Counted from the first letter of the stretch, positions 28,197-37,515 are shown. The stretch: DNA of 64,000 nt from Novosphingobium sp. Gsoil 351 (GCF_009707465.1 NZ_CP046120.1:3439501-3503500), one strand, 5' to 3'. Made by a program: numbers and translations. The notes: generated from the sequence alone by a model not told the origin.

Positions 28197-29659
28197 GCGC
28201 TCCCCGCCAGCAGGCCATCGTCGACATCGGTTCCAACTCCATCCGTCTGGTGGTGTTCGGCGGCGCTCCGCGCGCGCCCGTGGTGCTTTACAATGAAAAG
28301 CTGATGGCCGGGCTGGGACGCGGGGTGGTTGCGTCCGGCCGGCTCGATCAGGGTGCGGTCCGGGTGGCGCTGGCGGGGCTCGCGCGGTTCGCCGAACTGA
28401 TCCGGGCGATGGACCTCGATTCCCTCGACGTGGTCGCGACCGCCGCGGTGCGCGAGGCGGAAAACGGCGAGGAGTTCCTGGCCGCGGTGCGCGATCTGGG
28501 CCTGCCCGCGCGGATACTCGACGGCGCTGGCGAGGCAAGGGCGGCGGGTTTCGGAGTGATCGCCGGGCTTCCGAGTGCCAACGGGACGGTCGCCGATCTG
28601 GGCGGCGGATCGCTCGAACTTGTCCGCGTCGCCGATGGCGAAGTTGGCGAGAGCGCGTCGTTTCCGCTCGGCGCGATGCGGGTCGCCTCGCTGCGCGCGA
28701 AAGGTCCGGCAAAGCTCAAGCGCGCGGTTGCCGAGGCGGTGCGCGGCCTGGCATGGCGCGAGCAGGCTATCGGCAAGCCGCTCTATCTGGTCGGCGGATC
28801 ATGGCGCACGCTGGCGCGGCTGCACATGCACCTCGCCGGGTTTCCGCTGCCGGTGATCGCCAACTACGGCTTTTCGGCGAGCGAGGTGAAGCCGATGCGG
28901 CGCTCGCTCGCCGCTACCAGCGCTGCCGCTCTTAACGCGGTGCCCGGCGTCAAGTCCTCGCGCCTGCCTCAGATCGGCGATGCCGGAGCGCTGCTCGCCG
29001 AACTGAGCGAGGCGCTGAAACCGGACCGTTGCGTGGTCTCGGCGTTCGGACTGCGCGAGGGGCTGCTGTTCGCCCGGCTCGATGCAGAGGAGCGCGCGCG
29101 CGATCCCCTGATTGAAGGCGCGCGGTTCATGGCCGCCGCGCAGCAGCAGGTGCCCGGTTACTCTGACGCACTATGCGCCTGGCTCGACCAGTTGTTCGGC
29201 GAGGAGGCGCACGACCTCACGCGCTTGCGCAACGCGGTGTGCCTGCTGCGCGGCACCGGGTGGTCGTCCAATCCAGAATTCCGCGCGCTGGGCGGAGAAG
29301 AGATGGCGCTCCACGGCAACTGGACCGGGATCACCGCTGCCGAGCGCGCAACGATGGCCATGGCGCTGTTCGTCGGGATGGGCGGCAGCGGCGATGCGCC
29401 CCCGCCGATCCTTGCCGAGCTCGCCGATCAGGAACGTCTGAGCCGCGCCAAGGCCTGGGGACTGGCGATGCGGTTGGCGCAACGGATCGCAGGCGGCGCG
29501 CCCGCACTGCTCGGAGCCACTCGAATGGCGCGCGAGGAGGGCCGTCTGGTCGTCACCCTTCCTCCTGGCCACGCCGCGCTGCTCGACGCGACGGTCGAGC
29601 GCCGCGCCGCACGCTTGGCGACGGCATTGGGTCTTTCGGGCGCGACGGTGCTGGCCTGA
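28193..29659 (+). CDS. ppx: Exopolyphosphatase / guanosine pentaphosphatase family protein
   Basis: Ppx removes terminal phosphate from polyphosphate, balancing Ppk. The 488-residue protein has the ASKHA fold motifs IVDIGSNSIRLVVF (phosphate-1), ATAAVREAENGEEF and VADLGGGSLELV (phosphate-2), and a C-terminal HD-like helical region (GEEAHDLTRLRNAVCLL, MALHGNWTGITAAERA). It starts with GTG at 28193 overlapping ppk, so both are made from one message. A GppA role cannot be excluded. Confidence 0.92.
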   Translation: MSAPRQQAIVDIGSNSIRLVVFGGAPRAPVVLYNEKLMAGLGRGVVASGRLDQGAVRVALAGLARFAELIRAMDLDSLDVVATAAVREAENGEEFLAAVRDLGLPARILDGAGEARAAGFGVIAGLPSANGTVADLGGGSLELVRVADGEVGESASFPLGAMRVASLRAKGPAKLKRAVAEAVRGLAWREQAIGKPLYLVGGSWRTLARLHMHLAGFPLPVIANYGFSASEVKPMRRSLAATSAAALNAVPGVKSSRLPQIGDAGALLAELSEALKPDRCVVSAFGLREGLLFARLDAEERARDPLIEGARFMAAAQQQVPGYSDALCAWLDQLFGEEAHDLTRLRNAVCLLRGTGWSSNPEFRALGGEEMALHGNWTGITAAERATMAMALFVGMGGSGDAPPPILAELADQERLSRAKAWGLAMRLAQRIAGGAPALLGATRMAREEGRLVVTLPPGHAALLDATVERRAARLATALGLSGATVLA

Positions 29660-29746
29660 CCACAAGTTCCGGGCATTCCACGAACGGCAATTTGATTGGG
29701 CAAGTCACTTGTGCCTCGGCCCGCCTCTCGTCCATAGCCACCTGGC

Positions 29747-30418
29747 ATGTGGCAACTCCACCATTTCCCGCTGTGCCCATTCAGCCGCAAGGTTCGCCTG
29801 CTCCTGTCGGAAAAGGGCGTAGCTTATGAACTGTGGCGCGAAAATCCGTGGGAAGCGCGCGACGAGTTTCGCAACCTCAACCCCGCGATCCGCACCCCGG
29901 TGTTGCGCGAGACCGAGCGAGGGATCGTCCTCATCGACAGCCGTGCGATTTGCGAATACTTCGAGGAGACCATCGACAAGGCGCCGATGATCAACGGCAC
30001 CGCCGCCAACCGCGCCGAAATTCGCCGCCTGGTCGCGCTGTTCGACGAGAACTTCTACGCCGACGTCACCGAGAAGCTGCTCAACGAGCGGATGAAGAAG
30101 CGCATCGTCTATCGCCAGTCGCCCGATTCGCGGTCGCTGCGCGAGGCGATGAAGCTAGCGCACGAGCATCTCGACTACATCGACTACCTGATCGATCACC
30201 GCCCGTGGCTGGCGGGGGCGACGATGAGCCTGGCCGACCTTGCGGCGGCGGCGCAGATATCGGTTGCCGACTATCTCGGCGGAATCGACTGGTCGAACCA
30301 CGAGCAGGCGCGCGGGTGGTATTCGGTGTTCAAGAGCCGCCCCAGTTTCCGCCCGCTGCTGGCCGAGCGGATGGACGTCATTCAGCCGCCAAGTCATTAT
30401 GCCGACGTGAATGCATGA
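29747..30418 (+). CDS. Glutathione S-transferase family protein
   Basis: A cytosolic GST-like protein of 223 residues. The N-terminal thioredoxin-fold domain begins LHHFPLCPFSRKVRLLLSEKG, with CPFS at the position of the active-site Ser/Cys, and includes NPAIRTPVLRE and the glutathione-contacting DSRAICEYFEE. The helical C-terminal domain contains RPWLAGATMSLADLAAAAQI. The CPFSRKVRL start suggests a beta- or omega-like class. ATG 29747 is the first start. The substrate is unknown. Confidence 0.88.
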   Translation: MWQLHHFPLCPFSRKVRLLLSEKGVAYELWRENPWEARDEFRNLNPAIRTPVLRETERGIVLIDSRAICEYFEETIDKAPMINGTAANRAEIRRLVALFDENFYADVTEKLLNERMKKRIVYRQSPDSRSLREAMKLAHEHLDYIDYLIDHRPWLAGATMSLADLAAAAQISVADYLGGIDWSNHEQARGWYSVFKSRPSFRPLLAERMDVIQPPSHYADVNA

Positions 30419-30460
30419 TCTGCATCATCACTCTCCTCAAGATCGGGTGAGGTTGTCATA

Positions 30461-31368
30461 ATGGCGGACATCCCCCCAAACCCTGGCCGACGGGCCTGGC
30501 CGAGCAGGTCGAACCATTGGTCCGCCGCGTGCTCGCGCCCAACCCGTCCCCGTACACCTTCACCGGCACCGAGACTTACATCGTCGGCGCGGGCAGCGAA
30601 GTCGCAGTGATCGACCCAGGGCCGGCAGGGACCGGCGAGGTGGGGCATGCCGACACCAACGGCGAGGGCCACGTTGGCGCGATCCTGGAAGCGATCGGCG
30701 AAGCCAGACTGGTCGCGATCCTGTGCACGCACACTCACCGCGATCACTCCCCCGCCGCCACGCCGCTCAAGGCCGTTACCGGGGCGCCAATCGTTGGCTG
30801 CGCGCCGTTGGTGCTGACCGACGACGGGCCGCGGGCCGATGCTGCTTTCGATCCCACCTATCGCCCCGACCGGATCCTGGCCGATGGCGAGCGAGTCAGC
30901 GGCGACGGCTGGACGCTCGAGGCGGTCGCCACCCCAGGGCACACTTCGAACCATCTGTGCTACGCGCTGCTTGAAAGCGAAGCGCTGTTCACTGGGGACC
31001 ATGTGATGGGCTGGTCGACCACCGTAGTTTCGCCCCCCGATGGCGACATGGCAGCCTACATGCAGTCGCTGCAAAAGCTCCACGACCGCGCCGACCGGGT
31101 ACTCTACCCTGCGCACGGCCCGGCGGTGGACAACCCACGCCAGCTCGTGCGCGGCATGCTCGGCCATCGCCGCCAGCGCGAGAGCCAGATTGTGCGTTTG
31201 CTGGGCGAGGGGCCGCAACGGATCGCCGCGATGGTGCCCAAGATGTACAAGGGCCTCGATCCGCGGTTGGGAGGTGCCGCAGGGCGTTCGGTACTTGCGC
31301 ACCTTGTCGATCTGGAACGACAAGGTCGCGTCGTCCGTTCGGGAGAGATATGGACGATCCCAAACTAG
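30461..31368 (+). CDS. Metallo-beta-lactamase fold hydrolase (LACTB2-like), N-terminus frameshifted
   Basis: A zinc hydrolase of the MBL superfamily, with the metal motif CTHTHRDHSPAA (HxHxDH), then TPGHTSNHLCY, LFTGDHVMG and the final His in YPAHGPAVD. A C-terminal winged-helix-like tail (IAAMVPKMYKGLDPRLGGAA) is as in LACTB2 and related nucleases. The ATG at 30461, with GAGG eight bases upstream, is in another frame; adding one C to the six-C run at 30472-30477 gives MADIPPKPWPTGLAEQVEPL running into the main frame. Without that, translation would need a TTG at 30517. It overlaps the DUF4230 gene by 19 bases. Confidence 0.82.
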
Positions 31369-32015
31369 CCACTGCGACGCTGGTCCCCGATGCGCGCCGC
31401 GAACAAAACGTCGCGCGCGTTTCGGCGCTGCCATGGTTGCTGTTCCTCACTGCGCTGGCGGTGCTCGCCTGGCACGTATTCAAGCCTGAAAAGCTCGGCG
31501 ATCCGCTCGCCACCAGCCTCGTCGCGTTTGAGAAGCAGAACCGCCTGACCGTGTTCAGCGCGCAGCTCGTACCGGTGGTGGCGAGCGACGACGTTCGTTA
31601 CTTCGGGCTGGTCAAATCCAAGCAGGTCGCGGTGATCCCGGCGCGGGTCGATTACACGCTCGACCTTTCCGCGATGAACCGCGACCGGCTGGCGTGGAAC
31701 GAGGCGGCCAAGACGCTCGACGTCCAGTTGCCCGCGCTCACGCTGAGTCGCCCCAACCTCGACGAGGCCCGCGCGCAATACTTGCGCGAAGGCGTATTCA
31801 TCACCCGAGAGGCGCAGGACAAACTCAACCGCAACACCACGCTGCTGGCCGAACAACAGGCGACCAACGCGGCCGCCAACCCGGTGCTGATGGGCATCGC
31901 ACGCGGCGCGGCCAAGGATGCGATCCGCCAGAACCTTGCGATTCCGTTGCAAGTCGCGGGTTTTGGCGACGTGCAGGTGCGCGTGCGGTTCGATGGGGAG
32001 GCGGCGCCAAAGTAA
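31350..32015 (+). CDS. DUF4230 family single-pass membrane protein
   Basis: This 221-residue protein has a short cytoplasmic N-terminus, one transmembrane helix (SALPWLLFLTALAVLAWHVF, residues 26-45) and an extracytoplasmic DUF4230 domain (about 70-215) with NRLTVFSAQLVPVV, VIPARVDYTLDLSAM and a C-terminal IPLQVAGFGDVQVRVRF. The function of DUF4230 is not known. It begins inside the end of the MBL hydrolase gene, so the two are translationally coupled. Confidence 0.85.
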   Translation: MDDPKLATATLVPDARREQNVARVSALPWLLFLTALAVLAWHVFKPEKLGDPLATSLVAFEKQNRLTVFSAQLVPVVASDDVRYFGLVKSKQVAVIPARVDYTLDLSAMNRDRLAWNEAAKTLDVQLPALTLSRPNLDEARAQYLREGVFITREAQDKLNRNTTLLAEQQATNAAANPVLMGIARGAAKDAIRQNLAIPLQVAGFGDVQVRVRFDGEAAPK

Positions 32016-32140
32016 TCAGTCGGGCGTGATTTGCGGTTCGCGGAGCGAATCGGCCGACCCGATTTTATTTGTGACTTTCCTCATCGCGGCATAGCCTCAG
32101 TCGGCTTAGGGGCGCCCCATCGTTTGGATGGAAAGTTACG

Positions 32141-32890
32141 ATGGCAACCAATGCTGATGATCTGGCGGGCGGCTTCGCGCCGCGCCGCTTCCGCGCTCTC
32201 GATGCCGAGAGCGCATTCTTCGCCCGCTACGCGACCGGACTGGCGATCTTCATTTTTATCGCGTTCGCCCAGTTCGACCTGCGCGGGATGGCGCCGCTTA
32301 GTAAGTTTGGGTGGGAAATTCACGCCCACGCCGCTGTCATGGTCGCATGGCTCGGGTTGACTGTCGCCCAACCGTGGCTTGCGGCCAGCGGCAACCGCGC
32401 GCTTCATCGCCGGCTGGGATGGATCTCGCTGGTGGTGCTTGCTACCCTGCCGGTGGTTGGCAGCCTGGCCGGGACTGCCGCCTTGCGCGACGGGATCGTG
32501 CCGCCGTTCTTCACCCCCGCCTATTTCCTCGCGCTGGTGAACGTCGGCGTCGTGCTGGTAGCGGCAATGGTGTTGTGGGCGGTCGCATTGCGCCGTCGCA
32601 GCGACTGGCACCGCCGCCTGATGATCGGCTCGACCGCGCTGCTGCTCGAACCCGCGCTCGGTCGCACGCTGCCGATGCCGCTGATGGGCGGGTGGGGCGA
32701 ATGGGTTGCGCTGGCGATCCAACTCGGTGCGCTCGCATTCCTGGTTGGCCATGACCGGCGCACGCTCGCCCGCGTCCATCCGGCCACCCTGGCAGCTATG
32801 CTGGTGATCGTTATCGACCACCTCCTAGTCGAAACCCTGTCGCAATTCCCCCCGATGATCGTGCTCGCAGCGGGCATTGCCGGAGCCTGA
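32141..32890 (+). CDS. Hypothetical polytopic membrane protein
   Basis: The 249-residue protein has about seven hydrophobic helices. Conserved-looking histidines sit at helix ends (EIHAHAAVMVAWLGLTV, ALHRRLGWISL, DWHRRLMIGSTALLLEPA), a pattern seen in DUF2306/DUF420-type membrane proteins that may bind haem, but I cannot assign it firmly. ATG 32141 follows a weak GGAAAG. It ends 46 bases before the nadA start and may share its transcript. Confidence 0.75.
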   Translation: MATNADDLAGGFAPRRFRALDAESAFFARYATGLAIFIFIAFAQFDLRGMAPLSKFGWEIHAHAAVMVAWLGLTVAQPWLAASGNRALHRRLGWISLVVLATLPVVGSLAGTAALRDGIVPPFFTPAYFLALVNVGVVLVAAMVLWAVALRRRSDWHRRLMIGSTALLLEPALGRTLPMPLMGGWGEWVALAIQLGALAFLVGHDRRTLARVHPATLAAMLVIVIDHLLVETLSQFPPMIVLAAGIAGA

Positions 32891-32905
32891 CCCCCGCCCT
32901 ATCTA

Positions 32906-32933
32906 CCCCGAAGGAGCCGCCGCTCCTTCGGGG
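32906..32933 (+). promoter_or_regulatory. Perfect 11-bp hairpin abutting the nadA start
   Basis: Arms CCCCGAAGGAG (32906-32916) and CTCCTTCGGGG (32923-32933) pair perfectly around CCGCCG. The stem contains the only good Shine-Dalgarno-like AAGGAG and ends three bases before ATG 32937. No T-run follows, so it is not a normal terminator. It would be expected to hinder ribosome entry, or to bring the start near another signal. Confidence 0.55.
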
Positions 32934-32936
32934 ACT

Positions 32937-33947
32937 ATGATGACCGCCCAACCTCGCGAAAACCTCACCGGCCTCGACATTCGCACCGAGATCGACCGGC
33001 TGCGCAACGAGCGCAACGCGGTGATCCTCGCGCATTACTACCAGCGCCCCGAAATCCAGGACCTCGCCGATTTCGTCGGCGACAGCCTCGAACTCAGCCG
33101 CAAGGCGGCGGCGACCGATGCCGAGGTGATCGCGTTCTGCGGGGTCAAGTTCATGGCCGATACCGCCAAGATCCTTTCGCCCCAGAAGATTGTCGTGCTG
33201 CCCGATCTCGACGCCGGGTGCAGCCTCGAGGATTCGTGCCCGCCCGACAAGTTCAAGGCCTTCCGCGAGGCGCATCCCGATCACATCGCGCTGACCTACA
33301 TCAACTGCTCGACCGAGGTGAAGGCGCTGAGCGACGTGATCGTCACCTCGTCGAGCGCCGAGACGATCCTGTCGCAGATTCCCGAAAGCCAGCCGATCAT
33401 CTTCGGCCCCGACCGCCATCTGGGCGGCTATCTCAACCGCAAGTTCGGCCGCGAGATGCTGCTATGGCCCGGCGTGTGCATCGTCCATGAGGCGTTCTCG
33501 GAAACCGAGCTGCTCAAGCTGATGGCGAAGCACCCCGGCGCGCCGGTGGCCGGGCATCCCGAATGCCCGCCGCACATCATCGATCACTGCACCTACGTCG
33601 GATCGACCAGCGGCATCCTCCAGTTCGCCAAGACCTTCGAGGGCGACACCCTGATCGTGGCTACGGAACCCCACATCATCCACCAGATGGAACTGGCGAT
33701 CCCGGAGAAGACCTTCATCGGCGCGCCGGGCGCGGACGGTAACTGCAACTGCAACATCTGCCCGTACATGGCGCTGAACACACTGGAGAAGCTTTACGTC
33801 GCGCTGCGTGACCTGCAGCCACGAATCGAAATCGCCGAACCGCTGCGCCTGGCGGCGAAGAAGAGCCTCGACCGGATGCTGGAGATGGCCAGCGGGACGG
33901 TGGGTATGGGCGATCTGGGGGCGATGCCGTTCAGGGCGGCGATCTGA
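32937..33947 (+). CDS. nadA: Quinolinate synthase
   Basis: NadA condenses iminoaspartate and dihydroxyacetone phosphate to quinolinate for NAD synthesis, using a 4Fe-4S cluster. The 336-residue protein has VILAHYYQRPEIQDLADFVGDSLELS, FCGVKFMADTAKIL, TYINCSTEVKALSD, the cysteine-bearing HPECPPHI and the C-terminal NCNCNICPYMALNTLEKL. Two ATG codons lie at 32937 and 32940; a frame extending upstream to 32877 is not needed. nadB and nadC are absent, and a strong hairpin lies immediately upstream. Confidence 0.95.
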   Translation: MMTAQPRENLTGLDIRTEIDRLRNERNAVILAHYYQRPEIQDLADFVGDSLELSRKAAATDAEVIAFCGVKFMADTAKILSPQKIVVLPDLDAGCSLEDSCPPDKFKAFREAHPDHIALTYINCSTEVKALSDVIVTSSSAETILSQIPESQPIIFGPDRHLGGYLNRKFGREMLLWPGVCIVHEAFSETELLKLMAKHPGAPVAGHPECPPHIIDHCTYVGSTSGILQFAKTFEGDTLIVATEPHIIHQMELAIPEKTFIGAPGADGNCNCNICPYMALNTLEKLYVALRDLQPRIEIAEPLRLAAKKSLDRMLEMASGTVGMGDLGAMPFRAAI

Positions 33948-33950
33948 CGC

Positions 33951-33985
33951 AAAAAAAGGCGCGCCCAAGGTGCCCCGGACGCGCC
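33951..33985 (-). terminator. Rho-independent terminator of the M10 protease gene
   Basis: On the minus strand a 9-bp stem with one mismatch (arms at 33977-33985 and 33958-33966) is followed directly by seven T (33957-33951). It lies just past the stop of the protease at 34004 and close to the end of nadA on the other strand. Confidence 0.75.
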
Positions 33986-34003
33986 CGATTTGGTCTGATC
34001 GAA

Positions 34004-35548
34004 TCAGCCGAAAATAATGTCCGCAACGACCATGTCGGTGCCATGGAAGACGATCGTGGTCTCGAAGCTGCCGTTCAGATCGGTATCGACGTGCACCATA
34101 TCATGGGCGTTATCGATCTGAACATTCGCAGCCTTTACCCCAGTGAAGCCTCTGAAATCGAACTTGTCCTGACCCGAAGTGAAGTCGGTTACGGTATCGA
34201 TCGAGGTGTCGTTGGGACCATACTTGGCGAACACGAACGTGTCGTTCCCCGCGCCCCCGGTCAGTGTATCGGAACCCTCGGCGCCGTTGAGGTTATCGTT
34301 GCCCGCCCCGCCATCGAGTTTGTTGTCGACCGCATTGCCGCGCAGGATGTCGTTACCCGATCCGGTCTTGCCGTCTTCGATAATCGTCCCATAGGCGATG
34401 CCGATGTTCTCGGAGAGGTAGCCGGGGTTGCCGGTTCGGCCTTCGAAGATCGCGGTCCACGTCGCCTGCGAGAAATTGACGCCGTAGAGCGGATTGAGTT
34501 GCGCAGCGTTGGCTTCCGAGCCGAAGCCCGAGCTGAATGCGCCATCGCGCAAATCGAGGATCGACGGGTGCGACCAGCCGCTCAGGTCCAGGGTATCGTG
34601 CCCGCCCGCATCGTAGATCGTCAGGAACGGATCGATGTTCTTGGTGAAATCGAACACCTCGCGGCCCGCGCTCGAATGGAAGCCGTACGTGGTGTCGCCG
34701 GTGCGGGTGCTCAGATCGGCGCCGTAGATCAACTGAACCGCGGCGACGTCGTGGACCATCGGGGTTTGCGGCGTTTGCGCGTATCCGGTGTTCCAGTTCG
34801 CCCATCCCTTCGCGCCGGTGTTGCCGGCGTGGAAGTAGGACATGATCGAATACTGGTACGAATCCTGGAAGATGAACGCGTCGCCCCCGTAGGTGATCGG
34901 GTCGGGGATTCCGTCGCCGTTGGTGTCGTCGCTGAAGTTGTAATCACCGACGTGAGAAAGCCCGATCGCGTGGCCGATCTCATGAGTCAACGTGGTCTGG
35001 CCATAGCCGCCATAGCTAAGGTCGAAGTTGTCGCCCTGATCCTGGTTGATGAAAACGTCACCTTGGATCTTCTGCTCCTTACCGTGGGTGCCCTGATAGA
35101 ACGGGGTGAACGCCGCAGCCTGTGCAGGACCGGTGTTGGTGTTCATAAAGCTGATGTCGGCCGCGCCCTTGCCGTTCTTCTCGGTGAAATGCGGGGCGAT
35201 CAGGTCGTCCCAAAGCTGGAGCGAATCCCGCGCAGCGGCGCGTTGCTCGGTCGAGAAGGCCGTGAACCCGGCCACATAGTCGCCCACGATGTTGGCATAC
35301 TTGGGGGAATTGTAGAGCCCGGTCGGATCCTTATCGAGGAAGGTGTAGGTGATTTCCCCTTTGGAATTCACCGCCCAAAAATCGCCCGTCCGATTCAGGT
35401 TGTGCGCGGCCTGGTCGAGCGTCGCGTAAGGCTTCCCGTTGAAGGCCACTCCGGTTTGCGTCGGTGAAATATAGCGGAGCGACTGCGGACCCGAGTCGCC
35501 GGCAAGCAGCTGCATGTTCTGATCGACGTTGAATTCCCGTTTGGCCAT
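34004..35548 (-). CDS. Serralysin-like M10 metalloprotease with RTX repeats, secreted
   Basis: A zinc protease of the serralysin/M10 family, exported by a type I system. The 514-residue protein has no Sec signal. The catalytic motif HEIGHAIGLSH is at residues 189-199, with the Met-turn SIMSYFHAG after it. Calcium-binding RTX repeats near the C-terminus are GGAGNDNL, GAEGSDTL and GGAGNDTF, followed by the serralysin C domain (FDFRGFTG) and the hydrophobic ending VVADIIFG. ATG 35548 has GGAGG upstream. No protease inhibitor or type I exporter genes are nearby. A terminator follows. Confidence 0.93.
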   Translation of the reverse strand: MAKREFNVDQNMQLLAGDSGPQSLRYISPTQTGVAFNGKPYATLDQAAHNLNRTGDFWAVNSKGEITYTFLDKDPTGLYNSPKYANIVGDYVAGFTAFSTEQRAAARDSLQLWDDLIAPHFTEKNGKGAADISFMNTNTGPAQAAAFTPFYQGTHGKEQKIQGDVFINQDQGDNFDLSYGGYGQTTLTHEIGHAIGLSHVGDYNFSDDTNGDGIPDPITYGGDAFIFQDSYQYSIMSYFHAGNTGAKGWANWNTGYAQTPQTPMVHDVAAVQLIYGADLSTRTGDTTYGFHSSAGREVFDFTKNIDPFLTIYDAGGHDTLDLSGWSHPSILDLRDGAFSSGFGSEANAAQLNPLYGVNFSQATWTAIFEGRTGNPGYLSENIGIAYGTIIEDGKTGSGNDILRGNAVDNKLDGGAGNDNLNGAEGSDTLTGGAGNDTFVFAKYGPNDTSIDTVTDFTSGQDKFDFRGFTGVKAANVQIDNAHDMVHVDTDLNGSFETTIVFHGTDMVVADIIFG

Positions 35549-35669
35549 CGGTGGTCCTCCCTGGCGACCCGCCGACCGACGGAGTCGTTTCATTGGAAAC
35601 TGGGATTGGTAACGAGCAGACCGGCGTTGGCAAGCATCCGATCGCAAATTATGCAAATATTTCGTCCGG
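35549..35669. other. AT-rich upstream region of the M10 protease
   Basis: This 121-base gap holds the GGAGG ribosome binding site of the protease (near 35556-35562 on the minus strand) and an unusually AT-rich tract at 35643-35680 (gcaaattatgcaaatatttc and ttatataacc), a likely promoter area for the protease. The exact -10 cannot be fixed. Confidence 0.45.
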
Positions 35670-37472
35670 TTATATAACCGGCATATCGAACAGCAGCGCC
35701 CTAACATATTTCACTGGCGGCGAGCCGTGGGCCAGAACCATGTCGTTGTACTTGCGCAAGTCGAAGTCCTTGCCCCAGCGCCGCTCGGCTTCCGCGCGCA
35801 GTTCGCGGTGTTCCTCGTAGCCGGTAAAATAGCTGAGCAGTTGCACCGAACTCAAACTGGCGCGCACCCATTTGCCGGCCGCCTCGCGCTCCTGCTGGAA
35901 CGCGGTGTTCATCATCAGGTCCATCGCCTGGTCGCGGGTCATGCCCTCGGTTTGGATGCCGATGTCGAGCAGGGTGTTGGTCACGCTGCGCAGCCGCATC
36001 TTGAGCACGGTCAGCTGATACAGCGGGTCGTTGTCGAGATAGCCGTGCTCCATCATCAGCCCCTCGCCATAGACCGCCCAGCCTTCGACGAACGGCCCCG
36101 AGCCGAGCACGGCGCGCAATGTGCCGGGGAACCTGTTGGCATGGGCGAGCTGGAGGTAGTGGCCGGGCATCGCCTCGTGGATGCTCAGGTCGTGGATCAT
36201 GTAGTCGTTGTATTCGGATAGGAAGGAGGTCGCCTGCTCGTCGCTCCATTCGGGCGGGATCGGCGCGATCGCGTAGAAGTTGGGCTGGTTCTTCTCGAGC
36301 GGGCCGGGGGCGTCGTCATAGGCGACCGCATAGCCCCACGACGAACGCGGCATCTCGATGATCTGCACCGGGGTGTCGGGTACTTCGACGAAGCCCTTGG
36401 CGCGGACGAAGTCGGTCGCCTGTTTGAGCGTCTCCTTGGCCTTGTCCATCAGCCCGTCGCGCGGCGGGCGCTGGGCGTAGGACAGCGCCAGCGCCGCCTC
36501 GATCGCCGCCTGCTGCTGGGTGGTGGAGGGCTGGTCGGGCAGCGGCGGGGCGCCCGTGCGGCCGATCAGGACCTTGCGCGAGAGCGCGTACATCTGGCCA
36601 CGGATGGCGGCGACCGAGGCGGTGGCGCGCGCCTTGAGATCTGCGCGGGTCAGGCTGGATTCGAGCGCGAACTTCATCTTCTCGTCGTAAAGCTGCGGGC
36701 CGAGGCGGAACTCGCCCTTCGCCTGCGGGACGAGCACGGTGTCGAGCCACTTCTGATGCTCGTCGACCGCGGTCTTGAGCCGGGCCTGCGCCGCCTCGAA
36801 GCGCGCGCGGTCGGTCGCGCCGAACTCACCGAGGTGCGGGACCAGCATGTCGGTGACCGTGTCGACGATGCCGGGATTGCGCCTGGCGACCGTTTCGGCG
36901 TGAACCTTGGGTACCCGGGCCGGATCGAGCTGGCGGCGGGCTTCGGCCAGGAACGCGGGCAGAGCCTCCATCCGCGCGGTGGCGTTCTTGAGCCGCTGCG
37001 GCCACGGCGCAAAATCGCGCGCGGCCAGGCCGTAGAGCGCACCAGAGGCGATACTGTTGTAGATTTGAGGATCCCAGCGCCACGCCTGAAGGCGGTTGTC
37101 GGTCCACAGATCGTAGCGCAACTGGTTGTCGAGCATCGCGTAGTCGACCTGGTTCTCGCGGCTCAGCGCGCCCCGGTCGATCCTGTTCATCGCTGCTAGC
37201 AGCGCGCGCCATTCAGCCTCCTGCGCGGCGCGGCCTCGGGCGGAAATATCGGGCAGCAGCGCGTCGTAGCGGTGCTCGCCCAGCGTGGTCGCCTCGGTCG
37301 GGTTGAACCGGGTGCGGGCGGCGATGTAGCGCTTGGAAACGACCGCGAACGCAGCGTTCGCGGCCTTCGCCGCAACCTTGTGCGCGACTGGACGCGGTTT
37401 CGCCGGAGCGGCTGCCGGCGCGATCAAGGTCAACGCCGCGATGGCGAGCGGCAGGGCGTGGCGAAGTTTCAT
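35670..37472 (-). CDS. DUF885 family exported hydrolase (predicted metallopeptidase)
   Basis: The 600-residue protein has a signal peptide (MKLRHALPLAIAALTLIAPAAAPA region, cleaved near residue 24) and the DUF885 domain covering nearly all the rest. The zinc motif HEAMPGHYLQLAHANRF provides HExxxH, and EGWAVYGEGLMMEHGYLDNDP supplies the distal Glu, as in M32/M3-like zincins. Family members are thought to be peptidases, but few are characterised. ATG 37472 starts exactly at the signal peptide. It lies 43 bases after the EamA gene on the same strand. Confidence 0.9.
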   Translation of the reverse strand: MKLRHALPLAIAALTLIAPAAAPAKPRPVAHKVAAKAANAAFAVVSKRYIAARTRFNPTEATTLGEHRYDALLPDISARGRAAQEAEWRALLAAMNRIDRGALSRENQVDYAMLDNQLRYDLWTDNRLQAWRWDPQIYNSIASGALYGLAARDFAPWPQRLKNATARMEALPAFLAEARRQLDPARVPKVHAETVARRNPGIVDTVTDMLVPHLGEFGATDRARFEAAQARLKTAVDEHQKWLDTVLVPQAKGEFRLGPQLYDEKMKFALESSLTRADLKARATASVAAIRGQMYALSRKVLIGRTGAPPLPDQPSTTQQQAAIEAALALSYAQRPPRDGLMDKAKETLKQATDFVRAKGFVEVPDTPVQIIEMPRSSWGYAVAYDDAPGPLEKNQPNFYAIAPIPPEWSDEQATSFLSEYNDYMIHDLSIHEAMPGHYLQLAHANRFPGTLRAVLGSGPFVEGWAVYGEGLMMEHGYLDNDPLYQLTVLKMRLRSVTNTLLDIGIQTEGMTRDQAMDLMMNTAFQQEREAAGKWVRASLSSVQLLSYFTGYEEHRELRAEAERRWGKDFDLRKYNDMVLAHGSPPVKYVRALLFDMPVI

Positions 37473-37515
37473 TGCGATCTCCCGTAACGGTCTTACCGAG
37501 ACGGCTAACATCCCT

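Noticed and set aside
30517..31368. Starting the MBL hydrolase at TTG 30517
   Set aside because: Codons upstream in that frame (KPWPTGLAEQVEPL) read like protein and connect to an ATG with a ribosome site after adding one C.
34043..35467. A 474-codon plus-strand frame across the M10 protease
   Set aside because: Shadow of the protease, which has the zinc motif and RTX repeats.
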